From: Pollenia angustigena | Lineage: Eukaryota; Arthropoda; Insecta; Diptera; Polleniidae | Reading direction: 5' to 3' | DNA: 64,000 nucleotides | NCBI GenBank assembly: GCA_930367215.1 | Contig: OV884057.1 | Span: 202,233,621-202,297,620, forward strand | In this document: positions 57,501 to 64,000 of the stretch, in pieces | How the letters are laid out: each line of letters begins with the position of its first letter | How positions within the stretch are numbered: the first letter of the stretch is position 1 | Program-made: the position numbers and the translations under genes | The notes under the pieces: model-generated | The model's input: the letters and a program-made list of their open reading frames with translations, nothing else | Told to the model about the DNA's origin: nothing | Databases searched by the model: none

Positions 57501-60500
57501 ATTTGTTAGGCTTGGAAAAAAATACATGTCGCAAAAAATGGGGGAGTTTGGTGGAAGGTAAAAGGCTCCTCATCGAGGTCAAAGTTCAAGGTAAAAGTGA
57601 AAAAATTTATAAAATGTCCAACTACTGCCGCGCAGTCGCGCCTAGAGTAGTTAAATGTAAAGTAAATGTAAGACTTACCCCCATTAATTTTTACTCCCCA
57701 CCATTTTTGTAGAACATTTTAACCTTCTATCTCTGCTCCTTAGGGTACTTTCCTTCAAATAAAGATTTACACATTTGCCCCCTCGTTCTAACTACTTTCA
57801 GGGCGCCTCTGGAGGGGCCAAATGTATGATCGAACATTGATTTTTCTCACACAACATTATTGTGGAAGACACCAACCTTCCATATCTGCTCCTTAGGGTA
57901 CTTCCCTTCAAATAAAGTTTTATAAATTTGCCCTCTCGACCTAACTACTTAAATTGCAACTTTAGAGCAGTCAGTAGAAATATTTTTTCTCCCTCGTTGC
58001 GGCACAAAATATTGTTGTAGTCCTCTATTAGTTTTACACCTCTTTAGGCAGAATCGTTGACAACATGCTTTTCCCAAGTTTCTGGATCACTATCAAGAAA
58101 ATCTTTTGACAATTCGAGGCGAGTAAAAATTTTTCCTGTGTCTGGTGTAACATAATGACTCTTCTTTAGGTGACAATGAAATTCTTTTAACACTTTTGAA
58201 GTCGCAAAAAGGTACTGGAGAAGCATTTACTCTACCCTCTTCTGCCCCGCTATCTTCATCATAAGATTCCTCCATGTGACTGCCCGACAGTACTTCCGCG
58301 TATTTCTCTTGACCTCTCTCAAATGTACGAATTGCATCTGCCATTTTTCGCTTGGTATCAGAGAACTGCAAAATCACTATTTTTCTTGATTTATTCATAC
58401 GCTAAAATTTACATTCAATCTTTGCTTGCAAAACAAAGTTCAACGTTGGTAATTTTTACATCGTTTCGTACACATTTGATTTTTGCATGTATTCGTTTTT
58501 TATTGAAAGTGCTTTATTTGCATTTTTGTTGCGCACGCAATATAACACAAATGTGTAAATTCAAAGGAACACATTCTTATACTTTAACATTCAAGTAGTC
58601 ATTGTCCACTCGATGAGACGCTTTGTTAACATTAACAACAATAAACCACTCGATGTGACGCTTTGTTAAAATTAACAACAATAAAAACAACAATAACAAG
58701 AATACATTGTACCTACATACAGTACTACTGTACTTTTTAAGATGAAAAAAAAGTCTGTTTCTATGGAAATTGTTTGTATGTACCTACATATGTGCGTTTA
58801 GTTTCATTTAAATTTTATTTTCTTGTACTACATAGTTAATGCTGAATGAATACATTAGTAATGATTGCTTGATTTCTGGCTTTTTTGTTTGTATTTTTTT
58901 TCTATACCAAAACAATCATTGTCGCACCGAACACACAAACATCTTTATTAAAAAACGATGCTGACGATGGTATAAATAACAAAACACGATGTGCATTATT
59001 TGAATGACTGCAAACCAGCAGCGAATATTTGCGGTTGCGCAAGTTTGATTGTATGACCGCAAGTTAGTGTATTTGTTGCTGTTCATTTAATGCGATTTTT
59101 TTGCAATTGCACAAAGCCGTTTTCTGCTTGGTATCAAAGGGTACATTCTTATCAAATAATGCAAAAGCAACAGTAAATATTCCCAACCATAAGTTTAGAC
59201 AACCAGGACCTACCAGTCATGCTCGATGGATGGCCAAAGGCATATACTGTAAAAAATTTTTTTATTCCGAAAATTTCTCGACTTAAGCGAAAATTAATTA
59301 AACGGACTTCGCGATGTTACTATTTGCATAGTAACTCTTTATATTAAAGCTTGGTTTAGTGCTGCCAAAGCAGTAGAAGCCCCAAATAATGACTTGAACA
59401 TTTTAAAAGCGATTGTCCATTATGCTTCAATTGATGACATTTGCACGTCAGTTGGTGAAGAGATTCTGTGGACATCTCTGGTATCTTAGTGGCGAAGCTG
59501 TTGCTTTTGCAATATTTGATAAGAATGTGCCCTTTGATACCAAGCGAAAAATGGCAGATGCAATTCGTACATTTGAGAGAGATAAAGAGAAATACGCAGA
59601 AAAACTGTCGGGCAGTCACATGGAGGAATCTTATGATGAAGATAGCGGGACAGAAGAGGGTAGAGTAAATGCTTCTCCAGTACCTTTTTGCGACTTCGAA
59701 AGTGTTAAAAGAATTTCATTGTCACCAAAAGAAGAAAACAAAGAATTCATGGAGAAAAATTTGAGTCATTATGTTACACCAGACACAGGGTAAATTTTTC
59801 ACTTACCTTGAACTTTGACCTCAATGAGGAGCCATTTACCATCAACCAAACTCCCCAAATTCGTAAAGCTTCGTACTGACGATGGTCAGATCTTATAATG
59901 TTGTCATTAATATTGCCTAAAAATGTCTTTCAATTGTGTGAACATTGTAAGCTCATTTTCATTTGGAAGTTGTGTAAAATTAATGCATCTGACAATGGCA
60001 CCATTGTCAGAAAAATGTTCACATTGTAAGATCTCACCTTCGTCTGTACGAAGCTTAACAATTGTTACAAGTAAATGTTACAAGTCAATGTTAAAAGTTA
60101 ATTTTCAAGTAACAATTGTTATAAATGTTTACCAAGTTTTAGTAAATGAACACAGCTAGTATCTTTTGACAAATAATCAGGTATGTGATGAAAATCGACC
60201 GATTTCAAAACGAACGTTTTTAAAAGGTGTGATGAATTTCGAAGGATTTTAAAATCTATTTCTGAATTATAGACTTAAATGTTCGTTCAAAATACACTTC
60301 AGTTAACGTACATATATAATATAAAATTTGAAAGAATTAAGACTGAAAATAAAAGGAATATGCATTTAAAATCCATTTTAAAAGATACTGAAAACGATAT
60401 TTTCGGTTTCAAATCGTATAGTTTTTAAAATCGATTTCCATCACATACCTGAATGTTTTGTAATTTCTTTTATTCGCTTATAACAGTTTTCTGTTTTAAA

Positions 60501-63002
60501 TCCCTTTTTTGTAAAAATTGTTTCACCTTATGAAGATATTCAAGTTATTCAGAAGTATTTGTATCCAGGCCTTTTTGTTTTATTTCCAAATAATTGGAAA
60601 GTCTACTATTGTGGTTTTGTTAAATGCTCGAGGTCTTTTCCAATTGTTAAAGGCACTTCCTTTTGTTCCGTCATGCTAACACAGAGTAGCACTGATAACT
60701 ACAAATAATTTAAAAGCTAGTGGTGTTTTATTGGGATGGGTGCTATTAGAATAGACTGCTTTCATAAGCATTGTACACATTTTCCGAAGCAAAGTTTGAG
60801 CATTCAATATTTATTCACTTTTTCTTTTAATGTTAAACATTTTCGTTTTGAAGCCATTTTGGACAAACAATTTTATTAACAACCAAAAAGTAAATTTCGT
60901 GAATCCTTACAGCAGAAAATCTTACATGCATACACACTTGTTCAAAAATTTTCGGTAGAAGCAAAACAATTTTTTATTTCACATTAAACGCATATAAAAA
61001 AGAATTTTTTAACCAACCGCATCATCACCAAAAAGTAGACAAAATAGCACGATATTTTTACAGCGGTTAGATATAAATATTACTTCTCGATTTTTTTCCA
61101 AAAAGTAAAAAATAACATTTTTTAGTTAATACACTATTGTTGAACAAGTGAGATATGTATTGTATTTACATAGTTGCTTCAGAATATCCAAATATTTGAA
61201 AACAAACCAAAAATATCCAAAAGATATGCCAGATTTAACAAATTATTCAAAAACAATGAAACAATTATTTGTAATTTTATAAATTATACAAAAACAATTA
61301 AAAAATTATTTGTAATTTTATAAACTTGTCCATAAAAGGGAGTGGAAGGTTTATTCACATAAAAATTATTATTTGGTGTTACTTTTCAGAGTTTTTGTCC
61401 ATTAAAGGGAGGTGTCCGCTAAAGAGTGTCCACTATAGACAGTTTTCACTGAAGTTAGTTTTAACTAACTTGGTGAAATTGGCCGCTAAAGCACTATAGT
61501 TAACAATATTTTTAATTTTTTTTTTTAGGTTATCTCCTTAATTGTCGAAATTTTGGTAAACTAAGTCACAGAGGACCCTTAGCGTTAATAGTCATGTGGT
61601 TGGCCATTTTCGTTTTGGATGCAGTATGGCTACGATCTAGTCGACATTTTGAATGGTGGCCTTGGAGCTTAGCTACATTAGTACTTGATATATGTTATGG
61701 TTTAACTCTGGTACCAAATGGAAAAGCCACCTATACAGGACCGCGATATGCTCAAGCTAATACAGAAACAACGTCGCTGCTATCACCACGTTATACACAC
61801 TTTAATTTTTATTTAAATGAAGCTCATTTAGGTCATGCCCAAGATGAAGCAAATTGTTTTTCAAGATTCTTTTTTCACTGGGTAGGGCCACTTATCTCAA
61901 AGGGTGTTGCTGGTAATTTAAGACGTATTGAAGATCTATTCGATTTACCAGATGCCTTAAATATATCGAGAATTAGTGAAAAGTTGCAAATAAGTATATC
62001 GAGATCGAAAAACCTACTTTGGGCTCTGCATAAAGCATTTGGCAAGGAATTTTATTTGATTGGTATATTAAGATTCATAGCGGACATTACAAGTTTTACT
62101 GGTCCTTTACTATTGGGTGCTTTATTAAGACAAGCATCTTCTGGAGCTGAGACAAATGAAGAGGACTTTAATTGGAAGCCTTATTTATACGCACTGGGTC
62201 TATTTGGTACTCAGCTGATATGTAAGTAATTTTCTTTTAAAATTTTTTGGAAGGAAATTTAATGTATTTTTTTATTTTTACAGTTGCTTTTTGCTCATGC
62301 CACTTTAATTGGCGCATGTCTATGATTGGTATGAAAATGCGCATCGGCCTGGTCAGTGCTATTTATCGCAAAGCCTTAGAAGCTCGTGGCCTAAAAAATG
62401 CCCGTCCGGAAGTATTAAATCTTATGTCAACTGATACAGATCGAATTGTGAATTCTTGCATTTCTTTCCACTCATTTTGGAGCATCCCATTTCAATTATT
62501 TACTACTCTCTACTTACTATACACCCAGCTGGGAGCTGCTTTTATAGCTGGTGTCATTTTTGCTGCAGCTCTTATACCCATTAATCGTTGGTTAGCCAAA
62601 CGTATAGCTGAATATTCGCAGGGTCTTATGACAGCGAAAGATGCGCGTATATCGGCAACTAGTGAAACCATTACAGGTGCCAAGCAAATAAAACTAAATG
62701 CTTGGGAAGATATTTTCATTAAGAAAATATTAAACTTTCGTAAAGATGAAATTAATTTTTTGGCCAAACGTAAATATTTAGATGCCTGGTGTGTTTATTT
62801 TTGGGCCACTACACCAGTGTTAATGTGTTTCCTAACTTTCGGAGTATCAGTGTGGATGGGTAATCCTTTAATAGCTTCCACTACATACACAAGTGTGGCT
62901 TTGTTGAATTTACTCATTGGTCCGTTGAATGCATTCCCTTGGGTACTGAATGGTTTAATCGAGGCATGGATTTCAGTGAAACGTGTGCAAGAGTTAATGG
63001 AT
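39518..63002 (+). CDS. ABCC10: ABCC10/MRP7-type ABC transporter, first three coding exons, partial
   Basis: ABCC10 (MRP7) is a plasma-membrane ATP-driven exporter of lipophilic anions. Exons: 39518-39878, 61529-62221 and 62284-63002, with phases agreeing (HSG|YLLN, LI|FAF) and GTAAGT, GTAAGT and GTATGT donors. About 591 residues are encoded. Exon 1 gives the first TMD0 helices (PIYTLFAAVSAYHFGVF, VAFAILLAALPAIKLF). Exon 2 completes TMD0 (SHRGPLAL, as in the human protein) and encodes the L0 linker (ANCFSRFFFHWVGPLISKGV). It also enters TMD1, which exon 3 continues (LMSTDTDRIVNSCISFHSFW, TLYLLYTQLG, NAFPWVLNGLIEAWISVKRV). Both nucleotide-binding domains lie beyond the window. An alternative start at 39446 is possible: ATGGAAAA|GTAAGT, a 54-base intron, then an exon at 39508 joining in frame as MENSNRMNVNEEL. 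Intron 1 is 21,650 bases of mostly transposons. Confidence 0.93.
39879..41097. other. Start of ABCC10 intron 1
   Basis: Mostly AT-rich, without genes. It includes a 108-bp inverted repeat at 40017-40124 (AACTATTGTGATTA ends), probably a MITE. Confidence 0.5.
41098..41125. repeat. Left stub of a dispersed fly repeat split by a hAT
   Basis: ACAAGTAAGAAAATATAGAC ends at GATCAAG, and the same repeat resumes at 52465 with GATCAAGCCCGACGATATGA. The undisturbed order is seen at 16215-16275 on the other strand. Confidence 0.65.
41828..43401 (-). pseudogene. ORF2 C-terminus: RT thumb region and RNase H (I-type element)
   Basis: Minus-strand frames 43401-43201 and 43003-41828 follow the RT block. The longer one has the RNase H signature: WTFLYTDGSKSLNGSASYAI, then AEASAIFNAI, CYDSLSVL and PGHTNIKGNVKADEAAK, which supply the catalytic Asp, Glu, Asp and His/Asp. 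It ends with a CTKCG...VNHILVEC zinc-binding tail. RNase H removes the RNA template and marks the I and related clades rather than Jockey. Frame breaks between the pieces show it is dead. Confidence 0.88.
43408..44385 (-). pseudogene. ORF2 reverse transcriptase domain (I-type element)
   Basis: The minus strand from about 44385 reads MSESFADNW, then (after a stop near 44268) GSTPDFDRVSYKMIK, YRPISLLPCISKILEKII, SIDFEKAFDRIGAH, HNGIPQGSPLSVILF and CIYADDLYIFCKR, the RT blocks 0 to 5 with the catalytic YADD. The frame stops at 43408. The upstream part of ORF2 lies at 48942-50074, on the other side of a Helitron. Confidence 0.9.
44386..48941 (-). mobile_element. Non-autonomous Helitron (5' TC, 3' hairpin + CTAG, A/T target)
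   Basis: Read on the minus strand the insert begins TCTATATATATAAAATTG and ends CGCTAACGAAGTAGCGGGTT then AAATGCTAG. CGCTA/TAGCG is a short stem 10 bases before CTAG, the textbook Helitron 3' end. It sits between A and T with no duplication, and deleting it restores the retrotransposon frame (ILAVE-Y-NNKIITEP). The 3' terminus is itself tandemly duplicated about 100 bases apart (44386 and 44486). There is no Rep/helicase. Its body is a ~117-bp minisatellite. Confidence 0.85.
45840..48260. repeat. ~117-bp minisatellite array in the Helitron with a 589-bp higher-order duplication
   Basis: About 20 units, each containing TTTATGTTTCTAGGTCCAAT, ACTAACGGAAATTCAAAAAG, TACCAGT and ATTCTCATCCACTCAGGAC, recur every 116-118 bases. 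A block of five units is duplicated almost perfectly at an offset of 589: 46844-47432 and 47433-48021. Flanking diverged units show the array is older than this duplication. Confidence 0.9.
48942..50074 (-). pseudogene. ORF2 endonuclease and linker (I-type element)
   Basis: The minus strand starts at ATG 50074 with MAHFKILQWNMNGFINNFNE, the APE N-terminal motif, and hits a TAG 26 codons in. Further motifs: KIVIGDFNSWNSSWV near 49680, THVDVSFCSPTL at 49531 and MYGSDHFPIVIG near 49445, carrying the catalytic residues. The linker (LPWWNSHLSLLRNSKINAWK) follows to the Helitron junction at 48942. Several stops make it inactive. Confidence 0.88.
50153..51568 (-). CDS. ORF1 gag-like protein of the I-type retrotransposon, intact frame
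   Basis: An uninterrupted 471-codon frame from ATG 51568 to TAG 50153. The centre (residues about 205-260) carries three zinc knuckles: CHKCQLLGHTKNKC fits CX2CX4HX4C, then CVICNLPPHSPTEC and CANCNDSHPASDRNC. The N-terminal part resembles the RRM-like region of I-element ORF1 (RDGNLLLLVRNQVIADRFLK), and the tail is Ser/Thr/Gln/Lys-rich and probably disordered. ORF1 proteins coat the element RNA. The 5' UTR is about 210 bases. ORF2 starts about 80 bases downstream. It is the only intact retrotransposon frame in the window. Confidence 0.88.
   Translation of the reverse strand: MAPGPPDKHSNRFAVLGDFIDQPYSDNFPALPQQKDPKYLIISSENNQLKKLSPFIIHKGLHAISTLIDYISQLRDGNLLLLVRNQVIADRFLKAKTLSNICPISVKLHETLNYIKGVIFAPCLIDVPEEEIISELKTQGVVSVYKYTTSKKGNTKESDEGVNVNTKTEYSGYMVVTFNLYNLSKVIDVAWYKVKVKTYFPNPIRCHKCQLLGHTKNKCNNPETCVICNLPPHSPTECSRTQCANCNDSHPASDRNCPRYIQQKEIIRIKTLEKCSYGAAKRKFEIKKSSSTEQREAQSFSQITKSNENSKSQPDKPLHKRAASPSTVNGNNKVTRRISSSSSTYSDIEITTPSKSFLLENKNTNIQTDNQISNQHQSTTPKNLTNNKQKTIQPQTTSSSETTKEILTKKQKKSKKTKLIDTMNSRSDGEMIPSKQNPSNSISPLGRLTQELISDNQYYLPASAMDASSDS
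52030..52132. mobile_element. 103-bp MITE, ATT flanks
   Basis: CAGGCTTGTCACAGAAGTCA and TGATTTATGTGACAGGTCTG are near-inverted, with CAATTCCGATC following inward on both sides. ATT flanks both ends. It is nested in the right part of the hAT. Confidence 0.7.
52465..53700. repeat. Dispersed fly repeat, two head-to-head copies
   Basis: 52465-52830 continues the repeat cut at 41125 and ends with GCATAATACCCTCACCACGA. 53074-53700 begins TATACCTGCACCACAATAGT and carries ATACCGATCGGGTC and TTGAACGCAAAGTACAGGAC, matching 16540-17000. A hairpin with GATAAATATGTTG arms lies at 53440-53526. Non-coding; class unknown. Confidence 0.55.
53711..53878 (-). mobile_element. tRNA-derived SINE
   Basis: The minus strand starts near 53878 with GGTGGCGGCGTGGTTCAGGG (A-box-like TGGTTCAGGGG) and carries CCAGGTTCGATCCCTGGC, with B box GGTTCGATCCC at 53815-53825. 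Spacing from A to B box, about 40 bases, fits a tRNA promoter. The folded head is followed by a tRNA-unrelated body to about 53711. It is not an intact tRNA (the acceptor arm does not close). Confidence 0.7.
53882..54050. repeat. Partial hAT-like end (TAGGGTTAGTGTTTTT)
   Basis: TAGGGTTAGTGTTTTTCATA then CGGGATTTTTATCCCGGGAT resembles the end of the hAT at 55833-57004. A right partner was not found, so it may be a truncated relative. Confidence 0.4.
54054..54275. mobile_element. 222-bp MITE, ends GCAAAAAGGTC
   Basis: GCAAAAAGGTCCTAAGTCA pairs with TGACTTAAGACCTTTTTGC. No clear TSD. Interior AT-rich. Confidence 0.65.
54514..55832 (-). mobile_element. 3' fragment of an RNase H-bearing non-LTR retrotransposon
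   Basis: Minus strand: the coding end (54625 upward), a short 3' UTR of about 90 bases, then a TAACCTAACCTAACCTAA tail ending at 54514. GC content is clearly higher than around it, and wording differs from the other two retrotransposons, so it is a third family. It is 5'-truncated or cut by the hAT at 55833. Confidence 0.75.
54625..55832 (-). pseudogene. RNase H and C-terminal zinc region of a non-LTR ORF2
   Basis: The minus-strand frame contains ALRSTPTAALDVILDLQPIH (end of the RT region), then FSFYTDGSKMEDGVGAAVFC, QAEIFAAADLARNF, FFIDSQAAIRAIR and VRGHQGIEGNEEADELAKRR, the four RNase H catalytic blocks. These are followed by CRFCGVPGEKETVEHLVCYC, the usual C-terminal CCHC. The block order and wording fit R1/LOA-like elements of insects. 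RT itself is missing, and the N-terminal codons run into a hAT. The frame is open but cannot make a working enzyme. Confidence 0.85.
55833..57004. mobile_element. hAT element, TSD CCCACAAG
   Basis: TAGGGTTTTTTCCCGGGAAT at the left and CCGGGAAAAAAAACTCTA at the right. CCCACAAG flanks both (55825-55832, 57005-57012). Sub-terminal CCCGGGA repeats on both sides. No transposase. Confidence 0.88.
57720..57960. repeat. Two direct ~164-bp-spaced repeats
   Basis: ATCTCTGCTCCTTAGGGTAC and ATATCTGCTCCTTAGGGTAC start similar segments at about 57720 and 57884, each continuing to AAATTTGCC(C)CCTCG-like and CTAACTACTT. Confidence 0.65.
58044..58398 (-). pseudogene. Gene fragment, copy A (unnamed family with VVND tail)
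   Basis: The minus strand reads DTKRKMADAIRTFER, an acidic HMEESYDEDSGAEEG stretch and FKSVKRISLSPKEE, then shifts frame and continues SHYVTPDTGKIFTRLELSKD, FLDSDPETWEKHVVNDSA. Copy B at 59340-59793 supplies an upstream part. From memory, a C-terminal VVNDxA and a central HLWYLS occur together in a family of uncharacterised invertebrate proteins; I cannot check this. It has no start of its own and is frameshifted. Confidence 0.55.
58607..58690. repeat. Tandem duplication of ~43 bp
   Basis: CACTCGATGAGACGCTTTGT and CACTCGATGTGACGCTTTGT, each followed by TAA(C/A)ATTAACAACAATAAA. Confidence 0.85.
59340..59793 (+). pseudogene. Gene fragment, copy B (HLWYLS family), inverted relative to copy A
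   Basis: The plus strand reads AAKAVEAPNNDLNILKAI in one frame, then after a shift RFCGHLWYLSGEAVAFAIFD, DTKRKMADAIRTFERDKEKY, the acidic EESYDEDSGTEEG, FESVKRISLSPKEE and HYVTPDTG before a stop at 59793. It matches copy A (58044-58398) over about 85 residues with only a few changes. A short third inverted piece (GCTTGGTATCAAAGGGTACA) is at 59126-59175. The open part is 126 codons from an internal ATG; no promoter or natural start is visible, so I treat it as a captured, broken fragment. Confidence 0.6.
59867..60055. mobile_element. 189-bp Harbinger-like MITE, TSD TAA
   Basis: AGCTTCGTACTGACGATGGT pairs with ACCTTCGTCTGTACGAAGCT. TAA flanks both ends (59864-59866, 60056-60058). Confidence 0.8.
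60178..60451. mobile_element. 274-bp MITE, ends CAGGTATGTGATG
   Basis: CAGGTATGTGATGAAAATCG and CGATTTCCATCACATACCTG are inverted ends; AAT lies on both sides. Interior AT-rich with AAAATCGATTT motifs. Confidence 0.75.
60452..61250. other. Non-genic AT-rich stretch in ABCC10 intron 1
   Basis: No gene or repeat end recognised. It runs into the sub-terminal region of the pogo-like element. Confidence 0.4.
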
Positions 63003-63300
63003 GTATGTATATTTATTATTTGTTTCGACGATTCATTTTTTTGTAAAAAACAAATGTTTTTGAGCTTAACTCGATTGATAAATTTATTGTCTTCTAAAAA
63101 ACTTCTTACCACCACAAAAAATATAAATTTTGAACATTTCGAAAGACACATTTAAGAACCAACAACATTATAGGGCAATTTTAACTCAGTTTTAACAAGT
63201 TTAGGATGTTTTTTTATTATATAAGTAAGTTTCATTGTCCGTTAGTAAGGGGGCAAATAGTATTTGTTACATATTAGATTATATTTAAAATGGACAAGAT
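63003..63300 (+). other. Start of ABCC10 intron 3
   Basis: Begins with the donor GTATGT. The ABCC10 frame runs on by chance to a stop at 63155. No gene content. Confidence 0.6.
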
Positions 63301-64000
63301 GACTTCCAAAGCGTGCCTTTGTGCTGTTGAGTACTAGTTTCCTTTACCACTCGATCTCCTCAGAGGGTTTTGCCGTCTTACACTCGCAGCCATCGACGAC
63401 TGCTGACGTCAATAGTCAAACATCAATCCTTAAACCAAATTGTATTTTAACCTTTGGTAGATCGAAATTTGCTTTTTTGAATGATTATCCATTTTTAATT
63501 GATTTTACATGTTTTTCCTTTACCTCTGGTTTTTCGTACTTTTCGTCAAGAATTCTTCTTGAAGTCCAAAGTACATTTTCGTTTTTTCATGTTTGTCTTT
63601 CTTTTTCTTGTTGACCTTTTTCAGCACAAGTTGAAGGACAAATGTACACATAGAGCTCGTACCTTAGCTATTGTTTAGTATTGAGGTAATTTTGTTGAAC
63701 TATTTATGGTTTTTAATCCAAATTTTCAATATTTTCAATCAGGCTTAAGTTCATCAAATTTAATTTTCATTAAATTATTTTTATGAAGAAAGGAATTTTA
63801 CAACATGAAAATTAATTAAAATTGTTATTGATAACCTGAGATTTGAACCCAGGCGGCTGGTCTGAGATTTGAAAAATAATTTAGTGAAAATTAAATTTGA
63901 TGAACTTAAGCCTGATTGAAAATATTAAAAATTTGGATTAAAAACCATAAATAGTTCAACAAAATTACCACAATACTAATTATTAAGAAAAACATAAAAA
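63300..64000 (-). repeat. Diverged inverted copy of the 6-7.6 kb repeat, with a tRNA-like centre
   Basis: 63350-63680 is the complement of the unit at 6039-6616 (shared TTTTGCCGTCTTACACTCGC and ATCGACGACTGCTGACGTCA). From 63678 to 63983 the sequence is an inverted repeat (arms through GGCTTAAGTTCATCAAATTT). The centre holds GGGTTCAAATCTCAG on the minus strand, a B-box-like motif. It runs to the window edge. Confidence 0.7.

Larger units (their letters stand above)
57251..61451. mobile_element. pogo-like TIR element carrying inverted gene fragments
   Basis: CAGTAAAAACTCTCTATAAT then GGAC at the left corresponds to GTCCACTATAGACAGTTTTC then ACTG at the right. Sub-terminal TGTCC...TAAAG repeats occur at the right end. 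The CAGT(A/G)AAAAC start resembles pogo/Tigger ends. TA precedes the left end but AA follows the right, so the TSD is imperfect. No DDE transposase was seen. Confidence 0.5.
57167..61485. mobile_element. Outer TIR element with CGGCTAATTTCACC ends
   Basis: CGGCTAATTTCACC at 57167 pairs with GGTGAAATTGGCCG at 61472-61485, and AGTTATAATTAACTG / AGTTAGTTTTAACTAACT motifs lie inside each end. TAA adjoins the left end and CTAA the right, close to a TAA duplication (Harbinger-like), but one base is off. It encloses the element at 57251-61451. Confidence 0.55.

Noticed and set aside
57503..57712. 69-codon plus-strand frame
   Set aside because: No motif; the region is part of inverted repeated non-coding sequence matched near 59790-59860.
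62247..62283. ATG at 62247 as the start of a separate protein
   Set aside because: It lies in the short intron between two ABCC10 exons; the acceptor TTTACAG at 62283 and the phase show the exon begins at 62284.

Overview
The window is AT-rich genomic DNA from a higher (cyclorrhaphan, probably calyptrate) fly. Two host genes point to an insect. The flood of hAT, PIF/Harbinger, Helitron, I/Jockey-type and tRNA-SINE elements, and a repeat carrying the motif AAGTAAGAAAGTATAG, are of the kind common in fly genomes. I cannot name the species. All coordinates were read by eye and may be off by a base or two.

Two host genes lie head to head. On the minus strand, 24294-27447 holds the first four coding exons of TTC7, the TPR scaffold of the plasma-membrane phosphatidylinositol 4-kinase III alpha complex. 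Its C-terminal exons are not in the window, so the intron after exon 4 is over 24 kb. On the plus strand, 39518-63002 holds the first three coding exons of an ABCC10/MRP7-type ABC transporter (TMD0, L0 linker and most of TMD1). These are split by a 21.65-kb first intron, and the nucleotide-binding domains lie beyond position 64000. The two starts are about 12 kb apart, and most of that gap is transposon.

Layout. 1-5.2 kb: a decayed antisense Jockey-type retrotransposon (ORF1 gag, endonuclease, reverse transcriptase) broken by MITEs and a foldback. 5.6-8.5 kb: a hAT-type long-inverted-repeat element with a 577-bp tandem trimer carrying a tRNA-like promoter. 8.65-24 kb: an outer TIR element filled with nested hAT, Harbinger-like and other TIR elements, most with clear target-site duplications (TSDs). 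24.3-27.4 kb: TTC7. 28.9-29.3 kb: a small hAT-type MITE. 29.9-38.05 kb: a Harbinger-like MITE split by a 7.6-kb hAT-ended element that is nearly all one giant palindrome. 38.05-38.63 kb: more MITEs and a foldback. 39.5 kb: ABCC10 exon 1. 41.1-52.5 kb: a hAT element containing a full-length I-type retrotransposon with a 12-bp TSD, itself split by a 4.56-kb non-autonomous Helitron carrying a ~117-bp minisatellite. 53.7-57 kb: a tRNA-derived SINE, an RNase H-bearing retrotransposon 3' fragment and a hAT. 57.2-61.5 kb: nested TIR elements carrying an inverted pair of fragments of a protein-coding gene. 61.5-63 kb: ABCC10 exons 2-3. 63.3-64 kb: another copy of the repeat seen at 6-7.6 kb.

The two host genes are not known to work together. 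No intact transposase or reverse transcriptase is visible, so everything mobile here looks non-autonomous or dead.
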